Below, one piece after another: positions 1 to 13,100 of a stretch of DNA of 64,000 bases. Made by a program: the position numbers and the translations under genes. The notes below the pieces were generated by a model that worked only from the letters and a program-made list of their open reading frames with translations, was not told the origin of the DNA and made no database searches. Source of the DNA: Eudorina sp. 2006-703-Eu-15. Its lineage: Eukaryota; Chlorophyta; Chlorophyceae; Chlamydomonadales; Volvocaceae. Each line of letters starts with the position of its first letter. Positions within the stretch are counted from its first letter, which is position 1. The stretch spans positions 58,501 through 122,500 of the forward strand of contig BDSI01000103.1 in the NCBI GenBank assembly GCA_003117195.1. The letters run 5' to 3'.

Positions 1-3000
1 TCGCGTAGCAGTGCGACGCTGACGCCGGCGTACCGCCGGGCGCGGGCGACACGCCACCGCCGCCGCCCCCACCTGTACGGTAGCCATTCGGCACCGGGGT
101 GGCCAACGCGGACGGTTGCGCCGCCTCCGAAGCGGCTCCGAAACCCGCGCCACCATTGGCCGCCGCCGGGCTCGCGCCCGCAGGCCGCCCCGGGCTCGGC
201 GCCGTCCCGCCCGTCAGCAGCAGCGGCGGCGACGGCCGCACCCGATGGGTGCCGCGGGGTACGGCTGCGGCCGTCAATGAGGCGAGGAGCATCGCGTGCC
301 TCGTCCCCACCAGGGCGAAGGTGGTGGCTGACCACGAGGCCACATGGCCCAGCAGCTGGGGCAGCAGGGCGGTGCCGCCGGGCAGCTGCCGCTGCGCGGG
401 CGGCAGGGGCGGCAGCTGCAGCTGCCGCAGCGCCCCCGCGGCGGCCTTGATCCGGGCGGCCGACCAGCAAGCGGGCGCCGCGTCGGCATCCGAAGTTGCG
501 ATCTGGGTTCCCACCGACACGGGCACGGGCACGCGCGGGCATGGGCACGAGCACATCCCCCCACACTTACACCAACCACCAAATCCGTGGCATCGTCAGT
601 TGCGCGTCTGGCAGCAGGTGCGCGCGACACACGTTTTGGAACCAAGGCGCGAGGCAGCCAAGGTCTACAATTGCACCCCCAACCCGTCCCTTTCCCCCCT
701 GCCCATCATCCATCAATCCATCATCCATGACGAGGCGCCCGAGACATTCCAGGCTGTGAGGTGGCGGGAAGCCCGTCTGCCGGGAAGCAGGGCAGTCGGC
801 CGTCGGGAAGCCCGAGCCCCGCGCGCACGCCTCTGTAGGACCGCGGCTCTGCAGGCGGGTCGGGACTTACCTCCGGAGCGGGCAGCCCCCAGCGCGCTGA
901 GGGGGACGATGCGGTGGCTTGTACGGCGGCCTCGTACGCCGCCGCCAGCTGGTTGAAGGCCATGTGCGTGTCGGCCGCCGTGGCCCCCCTGGAGTCCATC
1001 TCTGCCACGACCTCGGACACGGCAGCCCGGGCTAGGTCCTCGAGGTCGGCAGTAACCACCTGGGGCCCATTACAGCGGTTGACAGTTGGAGTTCAGAAGC
1101 TGCTGCACTGTATCGGAGTTCACCCACGTGTCAAGGTGGTGGATCCAGTACCCAGCAGCAGTAGGAGCAGCTGCATCAGAGCACACCTAGACGCTCACAT
1201 CCGGGGCCGGCAGACATTGCAGCTTGAAAGCACCCACAGGGGAATTCCTTTGTTAATAACTTTATAACGGTCTCGGCACGTCGCGACTCTGCCGCTCACC
1301 GTACCTCTTCGTACACCGGCGCTGACTCAGCCATGTACGACAGGGCATGCCGCAGCACATCGTCGGGCGCCTCCGCAAGCGACGCCACCCGCACATTGCC
1401 CCCGCCGCCGCCCCGCCCATGACCATGCTGCTCGGCGGCCTGTGACGCCGCCGCCGTCAGCCGGGCTGACACCGCCGGCGGCCAGCTGATCGCCGCCGTG
1501 GACAGCAGGTGGCCGCTGATGGCGTCCGACGCGGCGGAGGAAGCCAGCGTGAGGATGAGCACGGGCAGGGGCTGCAGCGGCTGGGTCGGGGGTTGCTGGT
1601 CGCTGTCCGGTTGGGATCCAGGGAGGGCGCCCAGGACCAGGCGCAGCCGCTCCCAACTGACCACCCAGCAAGTGAGAAGGTTGAAGGTACATGCGCCGAC
1701 AGCCAGCAGGGGGAGAGGGGTTAGTGGCATGTGTAGGTGTGTCTGGGCGTGTTGAGAGGAGGCGAGGTTAAGAGGCAGATGTGCGCGTGCGTAATGTTTC
1801 AGGGTGTTTAGGAAAGAAACCCGCCCGAACCAAACCAAGCACCAGTACTCTGTTTGTGTGTGTGTGTGTGGAAAGCGCCCGCAAGAGTGTAATTGCCAAG
1901 GGGAGTCAGAATTGCTGTTATGCGCAGAACGCAGTTACGCAGATCGTCGTATCTATCCGGTGCAGACGGACAGCGACATTGTCGTCGCCAGCGATTGTCG
2001 ACCGATATTTCGCATTAAACTTTTGTCGTCTATCCGTTTATCCACAATGGCGTTCGTGAGGTTTCCCTTACTGCTTTCCTTGTGATCATAAAGAATCCTA
2101 GCTACAGAAAGCATTTGCAAATAAAAAAGTGAACAAATCAAATATTTATTTTTGAATAACAAAAAATCAGAACGTTTGCGCGGAAGAAATTGAGCTACGT
2201 GAAACTGCCGCCGTGGCGCGCGGCATGCGTCGTGGGCATCATGATGCGTCGGGTGTGCCATGTCTGCAGCATGCTGGGGACGAACTGCGCCGTGCTGTGC
2301 AAGAATTCTACAATGCTGTGCGTGAATCCCGCGCTGCTACATGCGTGCTGTGCTACGGCTTGCCGCAGCACAGTACGGTGTGTTGTGTGCGACGTGATAC
2401 GGAGGACATGCCCCGTGCTGTCCATGCGATGCTGTGCGTGAAACACCATGCCGTGTGCGGTGCGAGGCATGCTACGCGTGAACTCCTCCATTTGGCCATT
2501 TCGGCAACCCCTGGCGTGCTCTGCACCTTCCTGGCAGCTGATTTCATGGCTGTGCAGACTAGGCCGTGAAATCTGCAAATCAGATCGATGTGCCACACAT
2601 GCTGCACATCGAAATGCTGCATATAATTAGCAAACCATGTTATTGTGGTGTGTGCTGCTGCCTGCTGCAAGATGCGGAGCTGTGGTATCCCCCGGACCCA
2701 CATGGCCCACCTCGGCACTCTTGCCCCACCTCACCTCTCACTGAGGTCCTGGCCTGCCTCGTCCAGTGCCGGCCCCGAGGACGCCCCATCCGCAAGCGCC
2801 GCCTCATAGCCCCTCCCATCCACCAACAGGATCACACCGCTGGTGGCGGCGGCCGCCGCCGAGACCGACGCCGCCGCCGGTGCTGCGGACGCTGTCGCCA
2901 CCTCCGATTCGTCACCGGTGTCGCCGTGCCCCAGGCTGCTGCCACCAAACGAGAAACCGAATGTCTTGAACGGCGACGGCGCCGCCACCGGCCGCCGCCG

Positions 3001-4112
3001 CGGCGGCGGCGGCAGTGGCGCCGCCGCTGCCGCCGCCTCTGCGATGCGGGCTGCGCTGACGTCCTGTACGCACAGCGCCAGCGTCCATGCCTTGCCGGCC
3101 ACGGTGGCGGTGGCGGACACCAGGCTGAGCTGCTCGCCCGCAGGTAGAGGGCGGTGAGGTCGGGGCCCAGCGGTGCGGCCGCAGGACAGCCGCGCTCGCA
3201 GCCAGGCGGCAGCCTCCAGCTGCGACGTGGTGCCAAGAACGGAGCAGCCGAAGCCAGGGACCGGACACGGCGGGGGCTCGGGCTCCGCCTTGTTGACAAT
3301 TGAGGGATGTAGCTCACCCGACAATGGCCGCTGAAAAAACATCCCCAGCATGACTGCCAACCTTGGATCCCGGACGGGCAGCAGCCCTGGATGCCTTGAC
3401 GGAATACCGTACCTCCCATCGAATAAGGGCATATTTATTCCCTCAAAACAGCAGGTGCCGAAAGGTCCACACGGCCCCAAGGCCTGTGTACCTTGATTCT
3501 GATCCCCGAGAACCCCGCAGAGGTCTGCTGGTGCCAGTCGCCAACGCCGCCTCCCAAACTTCAACACACCGTGGCCTCCCCTCGGCTTCTTGACTTTTTC
3601 CTCACAGCGCAGGATGCACACCGGGGCCGGAGCTCACACGGCGCACACGGGCATTTCCGTACGGGCACTTCCCGTACTTCTTAGCCGTGCCCCTGGCGTG
3701 TCACGCACGCCTGCCCTGCCAGCCAGCCAACCAAATGACACACCTGGCTGGAGCTCACACACGTCGCCTCCGCCTCCAAGGCCCCACTCAGCAGCAGCAC
3801 CTTCCAGAACAGCTGCCGAGCCGAGGACGGCCCCGCTGCAGCTCCAGCTCCAGCTCCAGCGGCTCCGAAACCGCTGCTGCCGTGGCCCGAATAGCCGTTC
3901 CCCTCTGCGCCCAGGTCGCCCGTGGTGCCTGAGCGGCCGCGGCTCGCCAGCGCCCTGCACAGCCCCGGCACCGCCACCTCCGCAAGGTGCAAGTGGGGGG
4001 TGAGGGCCCGGCGACCCCAGGAGGGTTCAGGGGCCGGCAGCGCCAGCCGGGCCCCGGCGCCCCCAGGCCCGCCAGCCGCCGCCGCCGCCGCCTCCAGGCG
4101 CCTTTTCCGGCC
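1..4112 (-). other. GANP-like C-terminal region (truncated by window edge)
   Basis: Exons 4112-3744, 3219-2735, 1656-1305, 1059-871 and 502 to the edge. Recognisable patches are ARQLFWKVLLLSGALEAEA (compare the WK-L segment of GANP/SAC3B), TVAGKAWTLALCVQDVS, SGVILLVDGRGYEAA, and PLPVLILTLASSAASDAISG. Similarity to the GANP C-terminus is by pattern only. The last visible exon is open to base 1, so the stop codon lies outside the window. Confidence 0.6.
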
Positions 4113-7100
4113 CTGATGATGAGCTCGGGATTGACGGGTGGAGTTGAGGGAAGGACCGCGTGGTGTTGGGTTGGCGGCCGCAGTACTGCCGTACAGCCCC
4201 ATCCCTCGAGCCGGCGGGACCCTGATGAGGATCCCATAGCCTAGGTTGACCAGAGGTCCGGTGTTTCGACATTCCGTTAATCCGAAAGCAAACGATAAGA
4301 AGTTCATCCCCCTTGAAGCCGCCCCCCTGGAGCTTCGGCGCGCGGCGCTGTGCCTGACCCGACCCACGGGTCGGCGTGCAACCCGGTCCAATCCCCTCCC
4401 CCGGATACCCACCCGAGCCACGCCGCCACCCAGGCCCGCCCTCCGTACCGCCAGATCGGCCCGGCCCCGGCCGCCGGATCCGCCTCCCGCCTCCGCCCCG
4501 CCGCTGCCGCCGCTGGTCGCCCTGCCCCTGCCCAGCAGGTCCAGGGCGCTCCTGGCCCGCCCCGCCACGTAGGTCACCGAGGCGCGGGCCAGTTGCAGCC
4601 GCAGCTGCTCCTCGCGGCGCTTGCGGGCGCGGGCCGCCTCGCGCCAGTCGGCCACGCAGCGGCGCAGACGGATGGCGCGCCAGCGCTCCTCGATGGCCTT
4701 GCCCTGGGGATCAGCGCATCAGCCAGCACACGAATGAACACACACATAGCCATTGGGGATGGCCTGAAGCCCTGTACCCTGAACCCCCCCGGAGGAGGAG
4801 GATGGCCTCCTCGCCTCCTCGCAAGGGTTCCTGCCCACATCTTCTCCAGGGTGGGTAGCAGCTCACCGTGGCTTCTTCCACCCCCCAGCCGCCGGCCCCC
4901 CGCCCTCGACTCGACTCGACTCGACTCGCAGCGGCTTTCCTTCAGACCCCGGTGTCCCGTATCCCTTCTTATCCAGCGCCTCACTCCCTCATTGTTGCCT
5001 CATGCCTGCCTCTCTTCATCCAACAGCTCCCGCCCCTTCCTCCCTCCCTCCCTTCCGGTCCCCACCTGCTGGTCCAGCCGCAGCACCGCCACCTGCTCCG
5101 CAAAGGCCGCCTCCCGCCGCTGGGACTCCAGGAGGGCGGCCTGGGCGGCGGCGGCGGTGGCGGCCAGCTGCTGGCACTGCTGCTCCATGGCCCTGAGGGG
5201 GACCAGAGGGGGACCGGAGGGGGACCAGAGGGGGACCGGAGGGGGACCGGAGGGGGACCGGAGGGGCGGTATGGGACACACAGGTGTAAAAAAAGGAACA
5301 GTCCAGACACACAAGGATGGGTGGACATACACCTCGAGAGGGGGTCAGGCACACAGGCGGGGCCGGTGGCTACGGCGCGGATCGCAATGGATCGCCGACG
5401 GTATCGCCGACAGAAACGGTGCTCCGTGCGCCATGGAGCCATGCCGCAACCCCAAGCTTGGACACGTGCCGGCCTGCCCCCCTCCTCCGGCCCCCGGCTC
5501 CCGGATTCCCCCTCGCCCTCGCCCTCGCCCTCGCCCCGTCCCCCCACCTCTGCCGCTCATGCTCCTGTCGGATGGCCGCGTCGGCGGCGTGCCTCAGGCT
5601 CTCCCTCGCCTGCCTCTCCGCCTCCGCGGCCCGCTGCGCCTGGGCCAGCAGGTCGGCGTCCACCAGCGGGCGACCCGCCGGCTGCTGCGACAGCGGCAGC
5701 AGCAGCAGAGCATCATCACGACCCCGCGACACCACCACACGGCATTCAAAGAAACACGGGCGTGTCGGTCGGGTCGGGTCGGGTTGGGTTCTCGCACAAC
5801 AACAAAACAGAAACGCGCAGAAACGAGGGCAGCGGCGGCGGCAGCACAACTGTCAACGGTCAGTATGCATGCAGCAACGATCAACGGTCAACCAGTCCAA
5901 CCATGAACCGCCCGATTTGGATTCATTCGAGCCGCTTTCATCCTTTCTTCCTCAACTGCCGTTCCTCGTTTCTGCCCAACCTCCATGTCCAACCCCCATG
6001 CCCAGCGTACCTGCGCCGCCCCCTGGAGTATTGCCGATGGGAAGCCCAGGAAGCCCGACCCGCCATCCGGCGGCCGCACCGCCGCCGCCGCCGCCGCCGG
6101 TGGTGGCATCAACAGCTGCGGCTGGGGCTGCAGCGAGGACTGTGACTGCGGCGGGAAGGCGGCCGATGCGAGACCTGCTCCGAAACCCGATTGTGCCCCC
6201 GCCGCCGGCGCCGCAGCCGTCGCGGCTCCGGCGCCGCCGAACGCAAAGCTGTTGGTGGCGGCGGCGGCGGCGGCGCCGGGGGCGCCGAAGGCGGTGCCGC
6301 CGGCCGGTGGGGACAACGCGGGAGGTGGCGGGGAGTGTGCCGGGGAGCCGAACACGAGATGGGCTGTGTCGGCGGGGCTGGGGATGCGCTCCCTCCTGGA
6401 GCTCGCATCGCGGGAGGCTGACCCGGTGGAGGGGGTGGCTGCGGCGGGGGAGAGGGGCAGAGGGAGGGAGGGAAGGGGACATAGCGATTGGGTAGAGGAG
6501 GGCACATCGATTGGGTATAGGGGAGGGCATAGGACATTGGTTGGCATGTTGACCTCCCTGGGTAGGGTAGGGTAGGGTAGGGTAGGGTAGGGTAGGGTAG
6601 GGTAGGGTAGGGTAGGGTAGGGTAGGGTAGGGTAGGGTAGGGTAGGGTAGGGTAGGGTAGGGTAGGGTAGGGTAGGGTAGGGTAGGGTAGGGTAGGGTAG
6701 GGTAGGGTAGGGTGAGGTATAGGTAATTGGTCGACCATATTCAAACTGCGCTGCTGCCCGGAGGGGTGGGGCGGCAAGGAGAGCCACCGCAGCCCTATCC
6801 GGCTGCGGCTCCTTGAACGATCCTACAGCGCAACCATCCGCCTACCCATACAGCCCCAGACTCACCTCGGCCGCCGCTGAAGAGGCCGCCAGCGCCCCCA
6901 GGCCCCCGGCCCTGGACCCCACCGCCATCCGCCGCCACCGCCGCCGCGACCTGCCGCGCGCCACTGCCGCCGCCGAGTCGCCCCTCCGGCGAGAACTCCC
7001 ACGGTGCCGGCGACGCCGGCGTCGACGGCTGCACGCCGGCGACGCCGCCGCCGACGCCGTACGACACCACCTGCCGTTTCGGCGTGCCCGCCTGGACGGG

Positions 7101-10100
7101 GCTGCCGGGCGCCGCGGCGGCGGCGGCGATGGGCAGGGGGCCCCGAATCGCGGGCTCCCGGTTGCTCGTCCAGAGGGCCCCCGCGCCGCCGCCGCCGGCG
7201 ACGGAGCTGCCCCCCGCGAGCAGCTGGTGGCAGTAGCTCATCATTTCGGCGGAGAGCTGCGGCGCGTTGACGGTGTCCTGGCTGCGGCCCAGGGGGGAGC
7301 GCTTGGCGGTGATCCAGTGCTGGGCCTGCGGGAGAGGGACGGGGAGGGGGAGTACAGGAAATTGGTAGGGGTGGGGAAGGCGCAACCGAGGGAGCCGGGG
7401 GACCAAGCGCGGCGTGTGGAGGCGTGTGGAGGGTGAAGGGTTTCCATTCGTTGGCCGGACAAGTGTCCAGACCGCCCGCAGTGTCGGTGGTGATCCCATT
7501 TCCTTGCTTTCCAACAATTGACGTCGGCGAAGCCCGTCCCATCCTCCACTATGCCTCTGACCTCACCTCACCACTGCCCTCTTCCCTCCCGTCCCCGGAC
7601 CTGCCTCCTCGCCAGGCCGCTCTCCCCTTCCTCCCCCCTTCCTCTCCCCTTCCTCTCCCCTTCCTCTCGCCTTCCTCTCCCCTTCCTCCCCTTCCTCTCC
7701 CCTTTCTCCCCCCTTCCTCCCCCCTTCCCCCCCCTTCCTCCCCCCTTCCTCCCCCTTCCTCTCCCCTTCCTCCCCCCTTCCTCTCCCCCCTTCCCCTTGT
7801 CCCCCGTAGCTCACCCGGGCTCGAACTTTGGGCTCCCGGGTGGTGATCTGGGCGGACAGGAACGACACGTCCCGCTGACCTGGGGGCGCGGCAGGAGGGG
7901 GGGTAGTACAGGAAATTGATGAACATTTTCTCAAACTGCGCTCCTGCCAGAGCGACGGTTCGACTGGAAAAAGTTGGTGCAGTACCATAGACCGCCAGCG
8001 ACGACGACGGTGTAGGTGGTAGACGTTGGTACTTTGGAAGACATTTTCTCAAACTGCGCTGTTCCCTACCCCCCCCCACCACCACCCCTTCCAGTCCCCC
8101 GCCTTCCCTTTCCTTCCCGCCTCCCGACCCCCCCCCTCCTCACCCTGTGCCCCCCCCGGCTGCACCAGCGCCTGCCGGGTCTCCGCGTAGCTCGTGGCGT
8201 TGGCCTCGCTCAGTTTGAGCACGCGGGCGAGGTCGGGCAGCGGCATGGCGGCGGAGGGGTCCGGTCGGCCGCCCGCCTGACCCGGGTGAGGACCTGACAG
8301 GGGGGTGGGGGTGGGGGGTTGGGGGGGCACAGCAAAGTGGCAGACCGGGCGGGGGGAGGGGGCAGGGTTTAGCCGGGAGGTTTAGCCGGGAGGTCAAAGC
8401 GAGGTCAAAGCGAGAAGCAAGCCCTGAACACGGTGAGGAATAAGAGGGGAGAAAGAGGGCCAGAGGGATTAGTATGGCGTGGGAATAAGAGAGGGGAAAG
8501 GGCCACTGGGTGGCGCGTTGCGCTGTAATGCGCTGTAATAATGAGTGGCGTGAGGACGAGTGCAGGCGCATATGGCCGCCTCGTCAGCCTCCGCTGTGCA
8601 GCCCCCGGTCCTCCTCGGGGGTTATAGGAAATTGGTAGACATTTTCAAACTGCGCTGCTCCCCGGGGGGGACCCGCGCTCACCCCCCATGGCGGCCGCCA
8701 GCATGTGCATCGCGAGGCTGCGCATGGGCATGACGTGGGAGGCGCAGATGCAGGCCAGGGTGTAGGGCGCCCGCGCCATCAGGTCGAAGAAGCCCACCAC
8801 GTTGCCCGACTGGAGGACCGCCATCACCGCGAACAGGGCAGTGGTCCAGGGGGAGGACAGCTCCTGGGAGGGGAAGAGGCGCGGGGCCCGGGGGGGGGGT
8901 ATAGGAAATTGGTAGACATGGGGGGAGCCGGGGGTAAGGGAGGGCGGGGAGGGGCAGGCCGGTTGTGGGTGGGGTGGGGCTGTTGGCTGTTGGAGGATGC
9001 AAGTTGAGGGATGGGGAGGGGGACATAGGAAATTGGTCGACATTGGTAGATGGGGGAGGGGGAGGGCGGACGATGGGCGCGCGGGGACACGGTGTGTGTG
9101 GGGGCGCGTGAGGGTTGGTTGGTTCCGGCGAGAGCCGCCTCCAGATGAGAAGGTGCGTCACCCGGGATGCCGTGCTCGTGTGCGGGGTTGGGACCCTGAG
9201 TCCCGGGGATGTGCCATGGCGGCGGGTTGCCATGTACGGTCGGCCATGTGCGGTCATCGTGTGTCGTACCTCTTGTGTGTACTGCCGCAGGTACATCTGC
9301 GCCTCCGCGGGCTGTCGGAACCGGCGGCCGTTCTTCTCGATGGTGCCGCCCAGCATCAGAATCAGCAGGTAGCACCTGGGGGAAGGGGAGGAGGGTTCGC
9401 GGTTCGTTCGTTTTGCGGTTTCGCTGTCTTCATTGACAAAAGGGGCAGGAGGGTGGGGGTGGTGGGGACTGAGCGTTGTGACATGGCGTGATGATGCAGG
9501 CTTTTGCGCGTGTGCGCACCGGCCTTAGGGGCTGTCGGGGGCACGAGTTCAAGTTGAGACGGATGAGGTCGCCATCCCCCGAACGCCCCCGGCTCCGCCG
9601 CAGCTCAGCATCAGAAGCTGAGACACCCCAAGCTTATACGGCATCGCAACAGCTCCAACGGCACGTGACATCGTGCTGAGACATCCCGTTAAACCCCTCC
9701 CCCACGCTGCCCCCGCCTCGGGCCGCCTCCCCCTCGGGCAGCCTTCCTACCGCTCGGCCCCCGCCCGCCCCTCAGCGCCCACCCACTTGATCTCCGCCGA
9801 GTTGGGAGTGGGCACCCCCAGTCGGGCTGCCGAGGTGTAGAACCGCGTCACCAGGTCGGTCAGCACCTGAGGGAGGGGGAGGGGAGGGGGAAGGGAGGGG
9901 GAAGGCGAGGGGAGGGGAGGGACGTAGGAAATGAATTGACAGATTGAAGCTGCGCTGCTGCTGCTGCTGCTGCTGCCAGAGCAAAAGTCCGATTGGGAGC
10001 GGGGGTAGGGTTTAAGAGAAAAGAACCGAACCCAGAAACGAAGGGCAGTGGGTAGGGGGACCAGACGGGTGAAGCGAGGAGCAAAAGCCCAGAACCCCAA

Positions 10101-13100
10101 GCGGGGGGCAGAGGGTTGGAGGCAGTGAGGAAGGCGGGTCATGTCCACTGGTAACGGTACCACCACATAGCGTACAGAGGATGTGGGTGCGGGGCGGAGC
10201 CCGGGCTACGGGCAGCAGGGCCGGGGCCGGGGGCGGGGGAGGGGCGGCCGTGCCGCTGCAAACCTCCCGCCACCCCCACCACCGTCCTCGGCTCTCGCAA
10301 CTAACTCAATCCACCGCACCGCACACCCCAACTCCCTGCGTTCCTCCCGCCCCGAGGTCCCCCCGCTCACACCTTCTTGAGCTGCTCCTGATTCAGCTGA
10401 GCGGCGAAGTCCCGGTTGCCCTGCAGCGCATATCACATCGCGTCCAAGTCCGGCCGTTGGTCGGTCAGGTTCAGACAAGCCGACACAACGCAACACCACA
10501 CAACACAACACCACACCACACAACGCAACACCACACAACAGCACACCGCACCACACAACGCAACACCACACAACGCAACACCACACAACAGCACACCGCA
10601 CCACACAACACAACACAACACCGCACCACACAGCGCAACACTCACATTAGATCGTGTCAGCTCTCTTACTCATACGCATCAAAATATCATCAGAGCTCAT
10701 ACTGAATCATCACCCTCAATCCGCCGCGAGCCGTCGCCCCCCCCGTCATGCCGTCATGCCGTCCGCAGCAGCGCCCGCACACGCACCCAGAGCTCGTGGG
10801 ACGAGATGATGAGAAACCGGGCGATCTCCTCGTTCCAGGACAGCACCTGAGGGGGAGGTATGGATTGGGGAGGGGGAGGCGGGAGGCGGAAGGGAGGGCA
10901 CATGAGATTGGTAGACATGGGTAGCGGTGTGTGCGCACGTCACTGCCCTTCAGGGGCCCCTGGAACAGCCAAGAACCCCACCCCCCACCCCCTTCCGGAC
11001 GTCGTCGCATCGCTGGAAATCCCGGTTCAGTCGATTCTCCACCGGGCCTTTGCTCTGGCAGCAGCGCAGTTTGAATATGTATACCCAATCTCCTATAAAC
11101 CCCCCTTTCATCCCCCTACGCCCCACCCCACCCCACCCCACCCCACCCCACCCCACCTGGGGCAGCAGCTCGGGCCGGTTGTGGAAGTGCTGGCCGATGA
11201 TCTCCTTGCGCACCTGCGGGTCGGTTGTATGGCGCCGTACAGAACCGTTGCCACACACACACACACACACTCACTCTTGCGGTCCAAAGCACCACGGCCG
11301 CGCACGCCTGTCAGGCTGCTGCGCCGCTAGAGACGGCGCCGTTGCCCCATCGCATTGGCAGTGTGCCGCACACGCCGGTTTCCCTTCAGGCGCTTACCTG
11401 GTACGTGTGGTTGGCACACCACTGCAGGGCCGGTCGGTTCGTGCAGATCATCACCCGCACGGACTCTAGAGGTCCGCTTCCCCAGCCCCCCGGCCCTCCG
11501 CCTCGAGGGTGCAGTATGAACACGTCCTATGCCCCTTTCCGATGCGCCCCCTCCCGCCCCCGCCGCCCCGCCCCTTTGTCAATAAAGACAGCGAATCCGC
11601 AAAAGGGCACCCAACCGATAACCGCCCCGGCCTCCCCCGCCCACCTCCCGGTACCGGTCCCACAGGAAGGCCTGCACGTGCAGCAGCGCCTGCTCGGGGG
11701 TGGACTGGATGGCGGCCGCCAGCGCCGTCTCATCGGGGGCGGAGATGAGGGCGCGCAGCCGGGCCATGGTCAGCCCCAGGGCCCGCGGGGTGCGGAGGTT
11801 CTCGGGCCGCCGGTCCTCCTCGCTGTAGTTCTTGCGCTGCGGGGGGGGACCGGAAAGGGGTGTGTGTGTACAGCAGGATGTTGGTAGACACATTCAAACT
11901 GCGCTTCTGCCAGAGCAAAAATAGGGCCGGGAGGGCGCATAGGAAGTCGGTGGATCACAAACCGCGCGGGCTGCCAGTGCAGTCAAGGGGAGAGGGGGAG
12001 GAGGGGGTGGCATAGCAGCCTGTGACAAGCCTGAAGCAAACCCTGACTGTTACACCCGCTCCTCCCCCTCCCCCTCCTCTTCCTCCCCCCCTCCCCCTTC
12101 CCCCTCCTCGTCCTCCAGTCCATGTCCAGCTCCCGGCAGCGCTCCACACCCACCCACCCGGCCACCCGACCACACCGCCGAGACGTCCCCACACACCCCT
12201 TCCCCCCGCGGCCGCCCCTCACCGCCTTCTTTATGATCAGGTTCTCGTTGGTCAGCTTGCTGTTGTTGGGGTCCAGCCGCTCGAAGATGTTGAGCTCGCC
12301 GGTGGCCTAGGGCGGAGGGGGCGGGTGAGGTGATGTTTGTTGACAGATTGAGGTGAGGGCGGAATTAATACACAGACACAAGCTTGGGGGTAAGGAAGAT
12401 TTGGGTTGGGGAACATGGCCGATGAGTGAGCGGGAAGAGCCGGAAGGAGGGGACGGTCCTGCCCCCCACTCCGTCCCGTCCCCCGCCGCAATGTTCCGAA
12501 GGCTACCCGCCCCCCCCCCCGACCCACCTCCCGCCGCTTCCGCTCCGCCACGGGGCACATCAGGTCGCATGTGCCCACCAGGGCCGGGCCGCCGCCACCG
12601 CCACCTGCGCACCGACCCGCAACAACCCGCAAGTGCATCGGGAACGGCTTCGGGGCAGGGGCGGGGGCCGCGCAAGGGCGGATGGGCCCCCCCTGATGGA
12701 TCAATGCCGACCAGGGAGGCAGAGCATACCCGCGAGAGCCGGTTTGCTGCTGCCGTACAGGCCGTCCGCCGGACAGTCCCGGCCAGAGGTAAAGGGGGCC
12801 GACGCCCCGACATGCTCTGGCCGTCCGCTGTAACGTTCATTCATTTATGCTCTGTCCGACATCCCTCGGTCGCCCTCTTCCTCCAACTCTTGATATGCGG
12901 CCCCCTCCCCGGGCTGCTGCTGGTGTCCGAGTTTGTGTCGCCCTGATCTCGCCGCATTATGAATATGGAGTATGTCTACCAATGCCCCATACTCCTCCCC
13001 CTCTCGCTGCAGGATAAATAAGTCTACCAGTTATACCCCTCCCCCTGTCGCCGCCCTCCTGCCCCTGTCGCCGCCCTCCTGCCCCTGTCGCCGCCCTCCT

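Larger units (their letters stand above)
6011..7325 (-). other. Ala/FG-rich nucleoporin-like segment of the SAC3 protein
   Basis: Two exons (7325-6866 and 6438-6011) encode a low-complexity region with motifs LVFGSP, TAFGAPG, FAFGGAG and SGFGAGL plus Pro/Ser linkers. The exons join in phase 1 across the intron carrying the GGGTA array. FG motifs in the middle of a SAC3 protein also occur in vertebrate GANP-type proteins. Confidence 0.65.
7815..12604 (-). other. SAC3/GANP core domain exons
   Basis: Exons from 12604 down to 7815 carry the conserved core. In order: GTCDLMCPVAERKRRE; ELNIFERLDPNNSKLTNEN; the RPENLRTPRAL block (family: RPPxVLxxT); FLWDRYRE; EIARFLIISSHELW; LNQEQLKKVLTDLV; PNSAEIK followed by CYLLILML; and FFDLMARAPYTLACICAS. 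These match the order of helices in Sac3, GANP and plant SAC3A/B. After AEIK there is a short insertion, KWVGAEGRAGAER, absent from the usual family sequence. Introns here are 100-900 nt and most contain copies of the dispersed element described separately. Confidence 0.85.

Noticed and set aside
99..956. 285-codon plus-strand open frame
   Set aside because: It lies antisense to SAC3 exons with good splice sites, is Ala/Arg/Pro-rich and has no family motif; a GC-rich shadow frame.
4350..6145. Two long overlapping plus-strand frames (518 and 425 codons)
   Set aside because: They run antisense across four SAC3 exons and their introns, are Arg/Pro/Ser-rich in both frames and ignore the splice signals of the minus gene.
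6560..6713. Interstitial telomere
   Set aside because: GGGTA is not the TTTTAGGG or TTTAGGG unit of green algae and plants, and the array is inside an intron next to other slippage repeats.
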